From Deltaproteobacteria bacterium (GTDB lineage: Bacteria; Desulfobacterota; BSN033; UBA1163): 14,645 bases of DNA. The DNA lies in the NCBI GenBank assembly GCA_016875155.1, contig VGSD01000012.1, positions 1-14,645 on the forward strand, given 5' to 3'. The position numbers were made by a program, and so were the translations under genes. Shown here piece by piece: positions 1 through 7,957 of the stretch. The notes beneath the pieces were generated by a model that saw only the letters and a list, made by a program, of their open reading frames with translations, did not search any database and was not told the DNA's origin. Positions within the stretch are counted from its first letter, which is position 1. Every line of letters begins with the position of its first letter.

Positions 1-505
1 CAATGATCTGGGAATGGGGATGCTCGAGAGACGTCCCGGCCTTTTCCCCGTAGTTTCGGAAGATGGTGATGAGATCGATCTGCTCTGCTTTAGAGAGAGC
101 GATGTATCGCTCTCTGTAAGCCACCACCGTATTTCTGACCTCCTCCAGATTCATGGTAGCAATCGTCAGGTTATGGGACGGTATCTCGATGACGACCTCT
201 GCAATTCCGAATCCATCGGCTTTCAGGAACCGGCCTTCATGTTTCCTCTCTGTGGTGAGATGGCTCTGAAGGGCAGCGAATTTATTCTGGACGACCCGCA
301 GCGACCAGGCCCCGTTCTTTTCAATAGAGAAAAGGGAAGGAGGGGTCTTCGATTCATTGCCCGGGCAAAAGGGGCAATCGTCTCTATGAAGCGGAAGGGG
401 TGTCTTTCTCTCCTTATTCTGGAGGAACTGGTCAGGCCTTTTCGCCCTCTCGGTGGCGATGATCACCCATTCCTTTGAGACCATGTTCTGTCTGAATTCC
501 GGCAT
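1..505 (-). CDS. galT: Galactose-1-phosphate uridylyltransferase, N-terminal part (runs off window)
   Basis: The gene starts with ATG at 505 on the minus strand and is still open at base 1, so only the first 168 residues are visible. GalT moves UMP from UDP-glucose to galactose-1-phosphate in the Leloir pathway through a covalent uridylyl-histidine. Visible signs are the N-terminal stretch VSKEWVIIATERAKRPDQF (residues 9-27), the zinc-binding pair CPFC (C44, C47), the conserved NKFAAL, and the HIT-type active site HPHSQ (162-166), whose second His would be the nucleophile. The start lies one base after the hemA stop and the Shine-Dalgarno GAGGA is inside the hemA 3' end, so the two genes are almost certainly translationally coupled. 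A Leloir enzyme in a haem operon is unexpected. A related ADP-glucose or other nucleotidylyltransferase of the GalT superfamily is the main alternative. Confidence 0.85.
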   Translation of the reverse strand, partial: MPEFRQNMVSKEWVIIATERAKRPDQFLQNKERKTPLPLHRDDCPFCPGNESKTPPSLFSIEKNGAWSLRVVQNKFAALQSHLTTERKHEGRFLKADGFGIAEVVIEIPSHNLTIATMNLEEVRNTVVAYRERYIALSKAEQIDLITIFRNYGEKAGTSLEHPHSQII

Positions 506-506
506 A

Positions 507-1805
507 TCAATCCTCCTCTTTGATTTCTCCCCCTGTCCGCTCCGGCAGTTGAAAGAGGGTTCTGAGGGTGTTGATATAGAAATCGGACATGGCCTCTCCA
601 TCGTTCTGCTTGAGCCGGGTCAGGGGATCATGGAGAATCTTGTTGACAATTGCCGAGGTCAAAGCCTCCAGGGAGCGGCGCTCCTTTTCGGAAAAATTGG
701 GATGGAGGGAAAGCATTTTCTCCAGCTCCCCTTTTCTGATCTCTTCAAATTTATTCCTCAGGGCGATGATGGTAGGAGTGATTTCGAGAGATTGGTACCA
801 GTGGACGAATTTGGTCACTTCATCCTGAACGATCGCCTCTGCTTTCTGTGCTTCTTTTTCGCGGTCTTTAATATTTTCATTTGCCACCTTTTGAAGGTCG
901 TCGATATTGTAAAGATAGGCGTTTTCGATATCGCCCACTTCTGGGGCAATATCTCGGGGGTCTGCAATATCGATGAAGAAGATGGGACTCTGCTTCCGCT
1001 CCTTCATCACCTTCACCACCTGGTCATGGTTAATCAGATATTGTGGAGCATCGGTTGCACTGATCACAATATCCACCTTTTTCAACCCCTGTCCCATCTC
1101 GTCAAACGGGATGGCCTCCCCATTGAATTCTTTGGCCAGAGAGACCGCCCGTTCGTAGGTCCGGTTGGTCACCAGGATTTTTCCAGCCCCTCCAGCCACC
1201 AGGTGACGGGCAGCCAGTTCACACATCTCACCCGCCCCGATCAGGAGGACAGATCTTTGTTCCAAACTTCCGAAGATACTTTCTGCCAGTTCGACTGCAA
1301 CAGAACTGATTGAGACAGCGCTGTCACCAATCCGGGTCTCACTCCTCACCCTCTTTGCCACATGGAAGGCCCGGTGAAGAAGCCGGTGGAGGATGAGGCC
1401 GGAGGTGTTTGATTCGGTTGCCAACGTGTAGGCGGCCTTGATCTGGCCCAGAATCTGCGGCTCGCCCACCACCATGGAATCGAGGCTGGAGGCGACCCGG
1501 AAGATGTGCCTTACCGCCTCTTCTCCAATGAGAAAATAAAGGCTTTTCTCAAAATTGATTAAGGGAAGGTCGTGAAATCGGGAGAGAAAATCTTTCAGAT
1601 CCAGAATGCCTTTTTCAGCGTTTTGCGAGATGGCATAGATTTCGACCCGATTGCAGGTGGAGAGGATCATATTCTCCTTCAAGGAAGGAAGGGAGTGGGC
1701 CTGGGAAAGAGCATTCTCCATCTCCGATTCCTCAAAGGCCAGTTTCTCCCGGACCTCAATAGGAGTTGTTTTGTGATTTAAGCCTATGATAATCAATTCA
1801 AGCAT
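507..1805 (-). CDS. hemA: Glutamyl-tRNA reductase
   Basis: HemA reduces the glutamate of Glu-tRNA(Glu) to glutamate-1-semialdehyde with NADPH, the first committed step of C5-pathway tetrapyrrole synthesis. The 432-residue length is normal. The N-terminal catalytic domain shows GLNHKTTPIEVREKLAF (residues 8-24), STCNRVEIYA with catalytic Cys51, and EEAVRHIFRVASSLDSMVVG with the conserved His100. VGEPQILGQIKAAY (113-126) follows, and the Rossmann NADPH site is LLIGAGEMCELAARHL (187-202). A long C-terminal helical dimerisation domain ends the protein. It is preceded by the cytochrome c assembly gene (30-base gap) and followed at one base by galT, so all three are probably one transcript. The ATG at 1805 is the natural start because the conserved motif begins at residue 8. 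No strong Shine-Dalgarno is visible, which fits coupling to the upstream gene. Confidence 0.97.
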   Translation of the reverse strand: MLELIIIGLNHKTTPIEVREKLAFEESEMENALSQAHSLPSLKENMILSTCNRVEIYAISQNAEKGILDLKDFLSRFHDLPLINFEKSLYFLIGEEAVRHIFRVASSLDSMVVGEPQILGQIKAAYTLATESNTSGLILHRLLHRAFHVAKRVRSETRIGDSAVSISSVAVELAESIFGSLEQRSVLLIGAGEMCELAARHLVAGGAGKILVTNRTYERAVSLAKEFNGEAIPFDEMGQGLKKVDIVISATDAPQYLINHDQVVKVMKERKQSPIFFIDIADPRDIAPEVGDIENAYLYNIDDLQKVANENIKDREKEAQKAEAIVQDEVTKFVHWYQSLEITPTIIALRNKFEEIRKGELEKMLSLHPNFSEKERRSLEALTSAIVNKILHDPLTRLKQNDGEAMSDFYINTLRTLFQLPERTGGEIKEED

Positions 1806-1835
1806 CGTTATTTCACGGGTGCCTTAGCATCCTTC

Positions 1836-2663
1836 TTATGGTTTCCAATTTGAATAGGTGTGCAATCCGGGGAGAATAAGATTGACACCTAAAAAGGTGA
1901 AGAGCACAGCGAAAAAACCTGCAATGGCCATGATGGCAGCCTTACGTCCCCTCCATCCTACGGTGAGGCGCTGGTGGAGCATGGCTGCATAGAGGAACCA
2001 GGTGATCAGAGACCAGGTCTCTTTGGGATCCCATCCCCAGTATCGCCCCCAGGCGTATTCCGCCCAGACTGCACCGGTAATGATCCCAAGGGTTAAAAGT
2101 GGAAACCCGAATTTTAAAGATTGGTAATTCAGATCGTCGAGAACTTTGAGAGAAGGGAGCCTCTTTGCAATCGCTCCCATCTTCTTCGACTTGAGTTGAT
2201 GTTCCTGGATAAGATAGATTACTCCGCAGCAGAAGGCCAGCGTGAAGATGGCATTTCCCAAAAAGGCGAAGGTGACATGGAAGGGATGCCAGAAGCTCCG
2301 CAGCACGGGTGCAAGGGGCAGAATCTCTTTGGGAAGGGCGAAGGCAAAGAGCATGAAGATGAGGGCGATGGAAGTGAGGAAGGCCCCTAACACTTTAATC
2401 TTGTATTTGAAATTGGCAATCAGCAAAATACCAATAATCATCCAAGCAAAAAAGGAGAAAGACTCGTAGAGGTTCGTCACCGGAGTGTAGCCCGCCTCAA
2501 GATATCTTGCGAGGAGAGCCAGAGTATGGGAGACAAAACCGATGGTGACTATGATTGTCGCCAATTTAGAGAGGGAGTCTTTCAGAAAGAGGATATAAGC
2601 AGAATAGAATAACGTCCCGAACAGATAGAAGAGCGATGCCAATTTAAAGAAGTGGATGTTCAT
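1836..2663 (-). CDS. ccsA: Cytochrome c assembly protein of the CcsA/CcsB (HemX-like) family
   Basis: This 275-residue inner-membrane protein belongs to the haem-handling CcsA/CcsB/HemX group, which presents haem for c-type cytochrome assembly in System II or acts beside HemA. About eight hydrophobic segments are visible. The diagnostic tryptophan-rich periplasmic motif is WGRYWGWDPKETWSLITW (residues 205-222). Candidate external haem-ligand histidines are in WHPFH (126-129) and near the C-terminus in LHTYSNW (H268). The ATG at 2663 is preceded by GGGGGAAATGACACT, an acceptable Shine-Dalgarno. It is the first gene of the ccsA-hemA-galT set and lies downstream of a terminator that ends the radical SAM gene, so its promoter should be within 2664-2741. 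Family is certain; whether it assembles cytochromes or only modulates HemA level (the role reported for HemX) cannot be told from sequence. Confidence 0.9.
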   Translation of the reverse strand: MNIHFFKLASLFYLFGTLFYSAYILFLKDSLSKLATIIVTIGFVSHTLALLARYLEAGYTPVTNLYESFSFFAWMIIGILLIANFKYKIKVLGAFLTSIALIFMLFAFALPKEILPLAPVLRSFWHPFHVTFAFLGNAIFTLAFCCGVIYLIQEHQLKSKKMGAIAKRLPSLKVLDDLNYQSLKFGFPLLTLGIITGAVWAEYAWGRYWGWDPKETWSLITWFLYAAMLHQRLTVGWRGRKAAIMAIAGFFAVLFTFLGVNLILPGLHTYSNWKP

Positions 2664-2741
2664 AGTGTCATTTCCCCCACTTTAGAAAAACCTGCTTTTT
2701 AATGCAGAGATGAGTTGTTATGAGAACTTGATGACTCATTT

Positions 2742-2774
2742 AAAAAAGACAGGGTTTCTGCTCCCATCCTGTCT
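2742..2774 (-). terminator. Rho-independent terminator of the radical SAM gene
   Basis: Read on the minus strand, arms AGACAGG and CCTGTCT (2768-2774 and 2747-2753) form a 7-bp perfect stem with a 14-base loop, followed directly by six T residues (complement of 2742-2747). It lies just past the radical SAM stop at 2790 and points the right way. Confidence 0.8.
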
Positions 2775-2789
2775 GTGTTAAATGTCATT

Positions 2790-4136
2790 TTACCATTTTT
2801 TGGTCAAATGGTGAAATTGATAGTTCATGGTCAAGTAGAAAAGGGGATGGATCCAGGGCCTCTTCAGTATTCTCTTATAGATCGAGGAGAGCGAAAAGAC
2901 CTCTTTCCATATCCTCCTCATCCCTTTTTCCAGGTCCTCCACTGACATCAGGAGGGGTTGGTAAACCACATTGAGGGAGTCGTATTTCTCCCAATCCCTG
3001 CAAAAAATCCTTCCTTCCCGTTCCAGTCGTAAATATGATTCTGTCCCCGGATAGGGGGCCATGATGAAGGTGAGTGCCCAGTCGAGTTTGGAATCGATAC
3101 AAAAGTCAATGATCCGCTGAAAGACTCCTTGGTCGTCGTCATCCAGGCCTACGATAAAGGTTCCCATGATACCTATTCCATAGTCATGTATCCTTTGAAC
3201 TGCTTCAGCATAGTGAGAGGGTTGGTTGAACCCTTTGCCCATGGCCTTGAGATTTTTTAGAGAGAACGATTCGAAACCGATGTTGATCGCGATGCATCCG
3301 CTTTGTGAAAATCCTTCGAGGAGTTTCTGATCGAAGGCAATGGAGACCGGTGCATGGCCATACCAGAGAAGATCGTACTCTTTGAGAAGGGAGACGAGAT
3401 CAAGAGCAAATCTCTTGTCGCCTGCGATATTGGAGTCAATGATATAGAGGAGTCTCTTTTTAAGAAAGTAGGGAAGGTCCCTGTTGAAGAGAGAGAGAAT
3501 CTTTTTAGGGAAAGGGTTCATCACCGAACCTTTTGAAAAGAGGGTGGCAAGTTCCTTATCGATCTCGGCAATGGGGCGATTGCGGTATTTGAAACCGAAG
3601 AATTTCGAGACGCCGCAGAAGTCGCAGTGATGCGGGCATCCTCTGGTCGTTTCCAGGAGTTTTAAGGGAAAATAGAACCTCGGGTTGAGCAGTTCTCTTT
3701 TCGGAAAAGGAAGAAGGGAAGGGTTGATGAATCCATCTGCCTGATAGACCCGTTTCAGGTGTCCTCTTTTGAATTCCTCAATCAACTGAGGCCAGATCTC
3801 TTCTGCCTCGCCAATCACCACAGCATCGACATGGCGGAGGGCTTCGTCAGGAAGCATGCTGGCATGAACTCCTCCCATGACGACTGGTACTTCTCTTTTT
3901 CTGAATTGATCTGCGATCTGGTAGGCCCGAGGCGCGGCAGGGGTTTGGGCTGTGAGGCCCACTAAATCGGGTTTCTCTTCGAAGTTGATCTTCTCAAAAG
4001 CTTCATCAACAATCCTGACCTCTACGTCCGAAGGAGTGACCGCGGCCACATAGGGTAGGTTGAGAAACCCGATCCTGAAAAGAAAAGCCTCTTCTTTTTT
4101 CCTTTCTCGCTCCGGTGAGATCAGGAGAATCTTCAT
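2790..4136 (-). CDS. B12-binding-type radical SAM enzyme, substrate unknown
   Basis: This is a 448-residue protein of the two-domain class with an N-terminal cobalamin-binding-like domain and a radical SAM core. Residues 1-125 look like the B12-binding fold, with PDLVGLTAQTPAAPRAYQIA and VVMGGVHASMLPDEAL and the closing VVIGEAEEIWPQLI. The usual DxHxxG cobalamin motif is not visible, so lower-axial His ligation is unlikely. The radical SAM cluster motif is CPHHCDFC (C167, C171, C174), preceded by TTRG, with a downstream IGFES segment typical of this class. Such enzymes methylate or rearrange unactivated carbons in lipid, cofactor or natural-product pathways; the substrate here cannot be assigned. 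It starts with ATG at 4136 and has only a weak Shine-Dalgarno. Its start is just 42 bases from the end of the transposase element, which may have displaced its promoter. Confidence 0.85.
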   Translation of the reverse strand: MKILLISPERERKKEEAFLFRIGFLNLPYVAAVTPSDVEVRIVDEAFEKINFEEKPDLVGLTAQTPAAPRAYQIADQFRKREVPVVMGGVHASMLPDEALRHVDAVVIGEAEEIWPQLIEEFKRGHLKRVYQADGFINPSLLPFPKRELLNPRFYFPLKLLETTRGCPHHCDFCGVSKFFGFKYRNRPIAEIDKELATLFSKGSVMNPFPKKILSLFNRDLPYFLKKRLLYIIDSNIAGDKRFALDLVSLLKEYDLLWYGHAPVSIAFDQKLLEGFSQSGCIAINIGFESFSLKNLKAMGKGFNQPSHYAEAVQRIHDYGIGIMGTFIVGLDDDDQGVFQRIIDFCIDSKLDWALTFIMAPYPGTESYLRLEREGRIFCRDWEKYDSLNVVYQPLLMSVEDLEKGMRRIWKEVFSLSSIYKRILKRPWIHPLFYLTMNYQFHHLTKKW

Positions 4137-4178
4137 GGTCTTAACTTAACCCATTGTAGGCCTTGAGAAAAGTGAGAA

Positions 4179-4206
4179 AAGGGGTCAGCCCTTGACACGA
4201 GACAGT
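4179..4206 (+). repeat. Left inverted repeat of the RAYT element, with REP-like hairpin
   Basis: The 28-bp repeat matches the reverse complement of 5197-5224 with no mismatch. Its outer 15 bases, AAGGGGTCAGCCCTT (4179-4193), form a 5-bp hairpin with a GTCAG loop. The inner part contains TTGACA, which serves as a promoter element for the transposase gene. Confidence 0.9.
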
Positions 4207-4220
4207 CTCTTGGATAGAAT
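4192..4220 (+). promoter_or_regulatory. Sigma-70 promoter of the transposase gene, partly inside the repeat
   Basis: TTGACA (4192-4197) is separated by exactly 17 bases from TAGAAT (4215-4220), a consensus -35 and a 5/6 -10 box. The -35 box is in the left inverted repeat and the -10 box is outside it. The predicted start of transcription is about 20 bases before the gene. Confidence 0.65.
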
Positions 4221-4249
4221 TGGTGTAAATTAACCCCTTGGAGCGCTCT

Positions 4250-5218
4250 ATGGCACGGCCCCTGCGTATCGCTTTTGAAGGTGCCTTCTATCATATAACT
4301 GCTAGAGGAAATGAGCGGAGAAAAATTTTCTTGTCTCATCGGGATTACCAGAAGTTTCTCTCATATCTGACAGATGCCCTTCACAAGTACGGTGTTATCC
4401 TTCACGCTTTTGTCCTCATGACAAACCACTACCATCTAATCGTTGAGACCCCAAAGGCCAATCTGAGTTCTTTTATGCATAGCCTCAATAGTGCCTATAC
4501 CACCTATTTCAACATAAAAAGAAAGCGATCAGGCCACCTGTTTCAGGGCAGATATAAATCATTGCTCATCGATGCAGACAACTACCTTCTTGAACTCTCC
4601 CGATACATTCACCTCAACCCTGTGAGGGCTGGTATAACAGGAAAGCCGGAAGATTATCGCTATAGCAGCTACCGGGCATATATCTTTCCAAAGGAAGAGA
4701 CGATCAACTTTCGGGATCTTCTCTGGAATATGGTCGGAAAAGAAGAAAAGGATGGTCCTCGATCTTATCGGGAGTTTGTGGAAACTGCAATTAGAGACCA
4801 GCCAATGGATCCCCTTCAAAAGGTATATGGTGGAGTGATTCTAGGTGGGGAGAGGTTCATCCAAGAAGTACTAAAAAGGCTTAACGATCAAGAGATTCAG
4901 AAAAAGGAGGTCTCCCATAGACGAGATCTTGAGTCCATAGCGCCGGATATCGATGAGATTGTGGACCTTGTAGGTATTCAGTTCAAGATATCCAAGGAGA
5001 ATGTACAGGCTACCTCCCCCTATAAGGGATACGCAGTATACCTTGCGAGAAAACACACCCCACTTTCGAACACAGAGATTGGCAGGTATTTTGGAGGTAT
5101 CGGTTATTCCGCCGTAACCAAGATTGGGACGAGGATCAAAGACAAAATAGACAAAAACAGGAAGCTCAGAAACGAGATGACGAAAATTGAAGAGCAACTG
5201 TCTCGTGTCAAGGGCTGA
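4250..5218 (+). CDS. REP-associated tyrosine transposase (RAYT) with DnaA-like C-terminal domain
   Basis: This 322-residue Y1 transposase cuts and rejoins single-stranded DNA through a 5'-phosphotyrosine and is thought to mobilise REP hairpins. The N-terminus MARPLRIAFEGAFYHITARG is diagnostic. The metal-binding HUH motif is H60-Y61-H62 in TNHYHLIVETP, followed by SGHLFQGRYKS (94-104) and SRYIHLNPVRAG (117-128); Y112 is the best candidate nucleophile. Residues 232-302 resemble DnaA domain IV (YLARKHTPLSNTEIGRYFGG, then YSAV), a helix-turn-helix found in a subset of RAYTs. ATG at 4250 is chosen over TTG at 4238 because it has GGAG seven bases upstream and matches the family N-terminus. The stop codon lies inside the right inverted repeat. 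All motifs are intact, so it may be active. Confidence 0.93.
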   Translation: MARPLRIAFEGAFYHITARGNERRKIFLSHRDYQKFLSYLTDALHKYGVILHAFVLMTNHYHLIVETPKANLSSFMHSLNSAYTTYFNIKRKRSGHLFQGRYKSLLIDADNYLLELSRYIHLNPVRAGITGKPEDYRYSSYRAYIFPKEETINFRDLLWNMVGKEEKDGPRSYREFVETAIRDQPMDPLQKVYGGVILGGERFIQEVLKRLNDQEIQKKEVSHRRDLESIAPDIDEIVDLVGIQFKISKENVQATSPYKGYAVYLARKHTPLSNTEIGRYFGGIGYSAVTKIGTRIKDKIDKNRKLRNEMTKIEEQLSRVKG

Positions 5219-5224
5219 CCCCTT
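5197..5224 (-). repeat. Right inverted repeat of the RAYT element
   Basis: This is the perfect inverted copy of 4179-4206. It contains the last codons and stop (5216-5218) of the transposase gene and a 5-bp AAGGG/CCCTT hairpin (5210-5224) followed by CTTTATT on the plus strand, which could act as a weak terminator. A TTGACA in the outward (minus) direction has no good -10 partner. Confidence 0.9.
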
Positions 5225-5231
5225 CTTTATT

Positions 5232-6860
5232 CTAAGATTCGGTGAAGCTTTTCAGTTTCTCCGCTCGGCTGGGATGTCTCAATTTCTTTAAGGCCTTTTC
5301 CTCGATCTGCCGGATTCGTTCCCGTGTGACATTGAACTCCTGTCCCACCTCCTCGAGGGTATGGTCGTGTTTCTCTCCGATTCCAAACCGCATCCTCAGG
5401 ATTTTTTCCTCCCGCTTATCCAGGGTGGAGAAGACCGTTTGAATCTGTTTGACCAGATTGGAACTGATGGTGGCGTCCTGAGGAGAGAGGGATTCCCGAT
5501 CTTCAATAAAGTCCTCCAGGCGACTCTCTTCCTCCTCACCGATAGGTGTTTCAAGGGAGATGGTTTTTTTACTTGCTTTTAAGATCTTCTGAATATGATG
5601 GAGAGACAGCCCCATTTTTTCAGCAATTTCCTCCAAAGAAGGTTCCCTTCCCATCTCCTGGACAAGGGTACGGGACGTCCGATTCAATTTATTGATGACT
5701 TCGATCATATGGACAGGGATTCGTATGGTGCGGGCTTGATCCGCAATGGCTCGGGTGATGGCCTGACGAACCCACCAGGTCGCATACGTTCCGAACTTAT
5801 AGCCCCTTTGATATTCAAACTTTTCCACCGCCCTCATCAACCCGATATTCCCCTCCTGAATCAGGTCCAAAAAGGGAAGTCCCCGATTCGTATATCTCTT
5901 TGCGATGGAGATCACCAGTCTCAGATTGGCCTTGATCAATTCAGCCTTAGCCTCTTTTACCCGAACTTCCCCTTTCATGATGGCCCGGAGCGCCTCTTTG
6001 AGCTGGATCGAAGACAGACCACACTCGGCCTCCACCCTGCTGATTCTGCGTTTGATGTTCCGCAGGATCCTTCTATTCTCTTCAACTTCTTTTTGTTTTA
6101 GGCTCCCCTTCTTTGTTCTCGCCCTTTTCATTTTCGAAAGGGAACCGTCAAGTCTTGCTTTGGCTCTCTTCAGTTCCTGATGAGCCTTGTCGATCTGGAT
6201 ATTCGACTGCTTCAGTTTCTGTATGATTCTATCAATCCGATCTCCTCTGAGATTGATCTGTTTAAATGCCAAGAGGATGTTGGCCTGTATTTTTTTAATC
6301 TCTTCCTCGGCCTTCTTTTTAGAGGATTTCTTTTTCAGGACTTTCCATTTTTTATGAAGAAGTTGAATCTTACGGGTTCCCTTATCAATTTGACGAATGT
6401 GGTGAAGGACCTTTCTCTTCTGAATTTTTTCCTCTTTAAGACTCATCACCTCATCATCAGCGTCGTTGATGATCTCATTAATGCTGATCTTTCCGGTCCG
6501 GAGAGCTTTCCCCAGATTGACGATTTCCCTGATCGCCATAGGGCAATTGAGAACCACTCGCAGGATTTCCTGGTATCCGTTTTCAATCTTCTTGGCAACT
6601 TCAACTTCCCCCTCACGGGTCAATAATGGGAATGAGCCCATCTCTTTCAGATAGATCCGAACAGGATCGACCATCTTCCCGGGGAGTCCCCCATACCCGA
6701 CTCCAGGAGTCTCTTCCTCATCCGATACGCGAGCGCTTTCGTCTTCGATTTCGATTCCTGGAAACTCGGCAAATAGTTCGATATCCAATTCGTCAGGAAG
6801 GAGGATGGGGTCTTCGCCTGGTTCCAATAGGTAGGGTTTTTCTGAATCCCGGTCTTCCAA
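5232..6860 (-). CDS. rpoD: Primary sigma factor sigma-70
   Basis: RpoD directs RNA polymerase to housekeeping promoters. From the TTG at 6860 it is 542 residues. Region 1.2 is [20 protein letters not shown] (65-84). A long Lys/Glu-rich non-conserved region fills about 90-300. Region 2 includes [20 protein letters not shown] and [14 protein letters not shown] (about 310-372). Region 3 holds [18 protein letters not shown], and region 4 ends with the -35-reading helix [20 protein letters not shown]. Region 1.1 is short or absent; only an acidic leader precedes region 1.2. Start choice: TTG at 6860 has AAGGAG six bases upstream, whereas the longest frame starts at TTG 6917 without a Shine-Dalgarno and adds 19 residues. 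The coding end is 7 bp from the RAYT right repeat. It is not next to dnaG here. Confidence 0.95.
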   Translation of the reverse strand: MEDRDSEKPYLLEPGEDPILLPDELDIELFAEFPGIEIEDESARVSDEEETPGVGYGGLPGKMVDPVRIYLKEMGSFPLLTREGEVEVAKKIENGYQEILRVVLNCPMAIREIVNLGKALRTGKISINEIINDADDEVMSLKEEKIQKRKVLHHIRQIDKGTRKIQLLHKKWKVLKKKSSKKKAEEEIKKIQANILLAFKQINLRGDRIDRIIQKLKQSNIQIDKAHQELKRAKARLDGSLSKMKRARTKKGSLKQKEVEENRRILRNIKRRISRVEAECGLSSIQLKEALRAIMKGEVRVKEAKAELIKANLRLVISIAKRYTNRGLPFLDLIQEGNIGLMRAVEKFEYQRGYKFGTYATWWVRQAITRAIADQARTIRIPVHMIEVINKLNRTSRTLVQEMGREPSLEEIAEKMGLSLHHIQKILKASKKTISLETPIGEEEESRLEDFIEDRESLSPQDATISSNLVKQIQTVFSTLDKREEKILRMRFGIGEKHDHTLEEVGQEFNVTRERIRQIEEKALKKLRHPSRAEKLKSFTES

Positions 6861-6955
6861 AATTCTCTCCTTTTTCAATTCCTTCGTATCCAATTTCTTT
6901 TCAATGAAACAGAGCAAAGAGTTATGTCAGACAAGGTGGGATTTCAGATTCTTAT

Positions 6956-6994
6956 AAAAAAAACCGCAAAGAAATTGCTTAGTGTTTCTCCGCG
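6956..6994 (-). terminator. Terminator-like hairpin in the rpoD leader
   Basis: In the minus-strand transcript CGCGGAGAAA and TTTCTTTGCG (complements of 6985-6994 and 6965-6974) form a 10-bp stem with two G-U pairs and a 10-base loop, then G and eight U. It lies between the predicted rpoD promoter and the rpoD start, so it could be either an attenuator or the end of readthrough from the QueG-like gene. Confidence 0.55.
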
Positions 6995-7045
6995 ATTTTT
7001 CTTTCTTAAGATGATAATCGGTTTTTTGCAATTAGGAGCGGACTA

Positions 7046-7074
7046 ACTATAAGTCATTCCCGGTCAAATAGCAA
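7046..7074 (-). promoter_or_regulatory. Predicted rpoD promoter
   Basis: On the minus strand TTGCTA (7069-7074) and TATAGT (7046-7051) are separated by 17 bases. The -10 box matches 5 of 6 and the -35 box 4 of 6 consensus positions. Transcription would start near 7039, giving a leader of about 180 bases before the preferred rpoD start. Confidence 0.5.
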
Positions 7075-7099
7075 GGCAATTCGTATCCTATTGAAATCT

Positions 7100-7900
7100 T
7101 TAATATTTGGCCGAACTTGCAGGGGCTGCTGGACAGTGTCGAGTACAGTTGTCGCAATGGTAGTGGATGAAAAATTGGAGATATTGAAGGTGGCGGAAGA
7201 ATCGCGGGGATTTCATCATCTCAAGCCGTTCTCCCATGGATGGTTTTCCTGCCATTTCAATCAAAAACCGCATGAAGTTTCCAACATCGTCGGGCTGACT
7301 TACCTTGACACAACGGTGGCTCTGCACACGGCCATCCTCTGTGAAGGCTTTTCCGGGGCAGGTTGAGCGGCAGTCATACTTACAGGTAAGGCAGGGGTCA
7401 TAGTCCTTGATAGGAGGGTCGGATTCAAGATCGAGGCTGTTGAGAAGGCCGAGGAACATGACGCGGGGTCCAAATTGGGGAGTCAAGGCAAGTGTGTTCT
7501 TGCCCCAGACCGCTAGCCCGCTCTGAACAGCGGCATGACGGAGTGAGATGCTGCCGATGGGAGAACGAAAGGTTTCCTCATTGATTTCAAAAGGCCGGTG
7601 TGCCTGCACGAGAAAAGATTCTGCATTGAATTCCCTTTCCATGAATCTTCCGAGATGGTAGGCTGCGGAATTTCCAGCGACCTCCATGCCATAGAGGTAA
7701 GAGGGCATCTTGCTCCAGGTGTTCTCCTGGTAATGGTATGCGCCTGCAAGGGGTTTAAAGGCTAAGACGACAATGGATTTGGCTGAAGAAAGGTATCGAT
7801 GAGGGTCAGGAGAACGGGGGCTGATGTACTCCTTTAAATTTAAAACACTGACGAGATCTACTCCCAACTCCTTTGCCTTATTCTTAATTGTCTCTTTCAC
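7100..7900 (-). CDS. QueG-like double [4Fe-4S] cluster protein
   Basis: This 266-residue protein is related to epoxyqueuosine reductase and to the iron-sulfur domain of reductive dehalogenases. It has PRSPDPHRYLSSAKSIVVLAF at the N-terminus (written here only as a 21-residue region 28-48), a middle segment SGLAVWGKNTLALTPQFG (127-144) that matches the cofactor-contacting region of QueG-like proteins, and two clusters: C170, C173, C177, C181 in CLTCKYDCRSTCP, and C197 with C249, C252, C256 in CDNCTRHCP. It lacks the C-terminal HEAT-repeat tail of true QueG and is about 100 residues shorter, so tRNA reduction is uncertain. It is read from GTG at 7900, which has AAGGAG seven bases upstream. It may form a cobalamin-dependent or electron-transfer protein. 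It is divergent from the acyl-CoA dehydrogenase gene. Confidence 0.8.
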   Translation of the reverse strand: MKETIKNKAKELGVDLVSVLNLKEYISPRSPDPHRYLSSAKSIVVLAFKPLAGAYHYQENTWSKMPSYLYGMEVAGNSAAYHLGRFMEREFNAESFLVQAHRPFEINEETFRSPIGSISLRHAAVQSGLAVWGKNTLALTPQFGPRVMFLGLLNSLDLESDPPIKDYDPCLTCKYDCRSTCPGKAFTEDGRVQSHRCVKVSQPDDVGNFMRFLIEMAGKPSMGERLEMMKSPRFFRHLQYLQFFIHYHCDNCTRHCPAAPASSAKY

Positions 7901-7957
7901 TTGGGGTCTCCTTGTGAGATCAAAATTTCGTTAAAAGAAATGAACGGTTGTCGTTGT

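Larger units (their letters stand above)
4179..5224 (+). mobile_element. RAYT element bounded by 28-bp inverted repeats
   Basis: A 1046-bp unit consists of one transposase gene and a perfect 28-bp inverted repeat at each edge (4179-4206 and 5197-5224). It lies between the divergent radical SAM gene and the convergent rpoD, and its right edge is 7 bp from the rpoD stop. I see no target-site duplication at the edges, as expected for single-strand HUH transposition. Y1 transposases of this family act on REP-type hairpins, which matches the short hairpin inside each repeat. Confidence 0.8.

Noticed and set aside
453..1313. Long plus-strand open frame opposite hemA
   Set aside because: It is the antisense of a certain hemA, has no Shine-Dalgarno or family-like sequence, and its residues reflect the complementary codons.
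5197..5224. Outward promoter from the right repeat towards rpoD antisense
   Set aside because: TTGACA is present on the minus strand, but no -10-like box occurs at 16-18 bases.
5595..6101. Plus-strand open frame opposite rpoD
   Set aside because: It lies wholly in rpoD antisense and shows no domain pattern.
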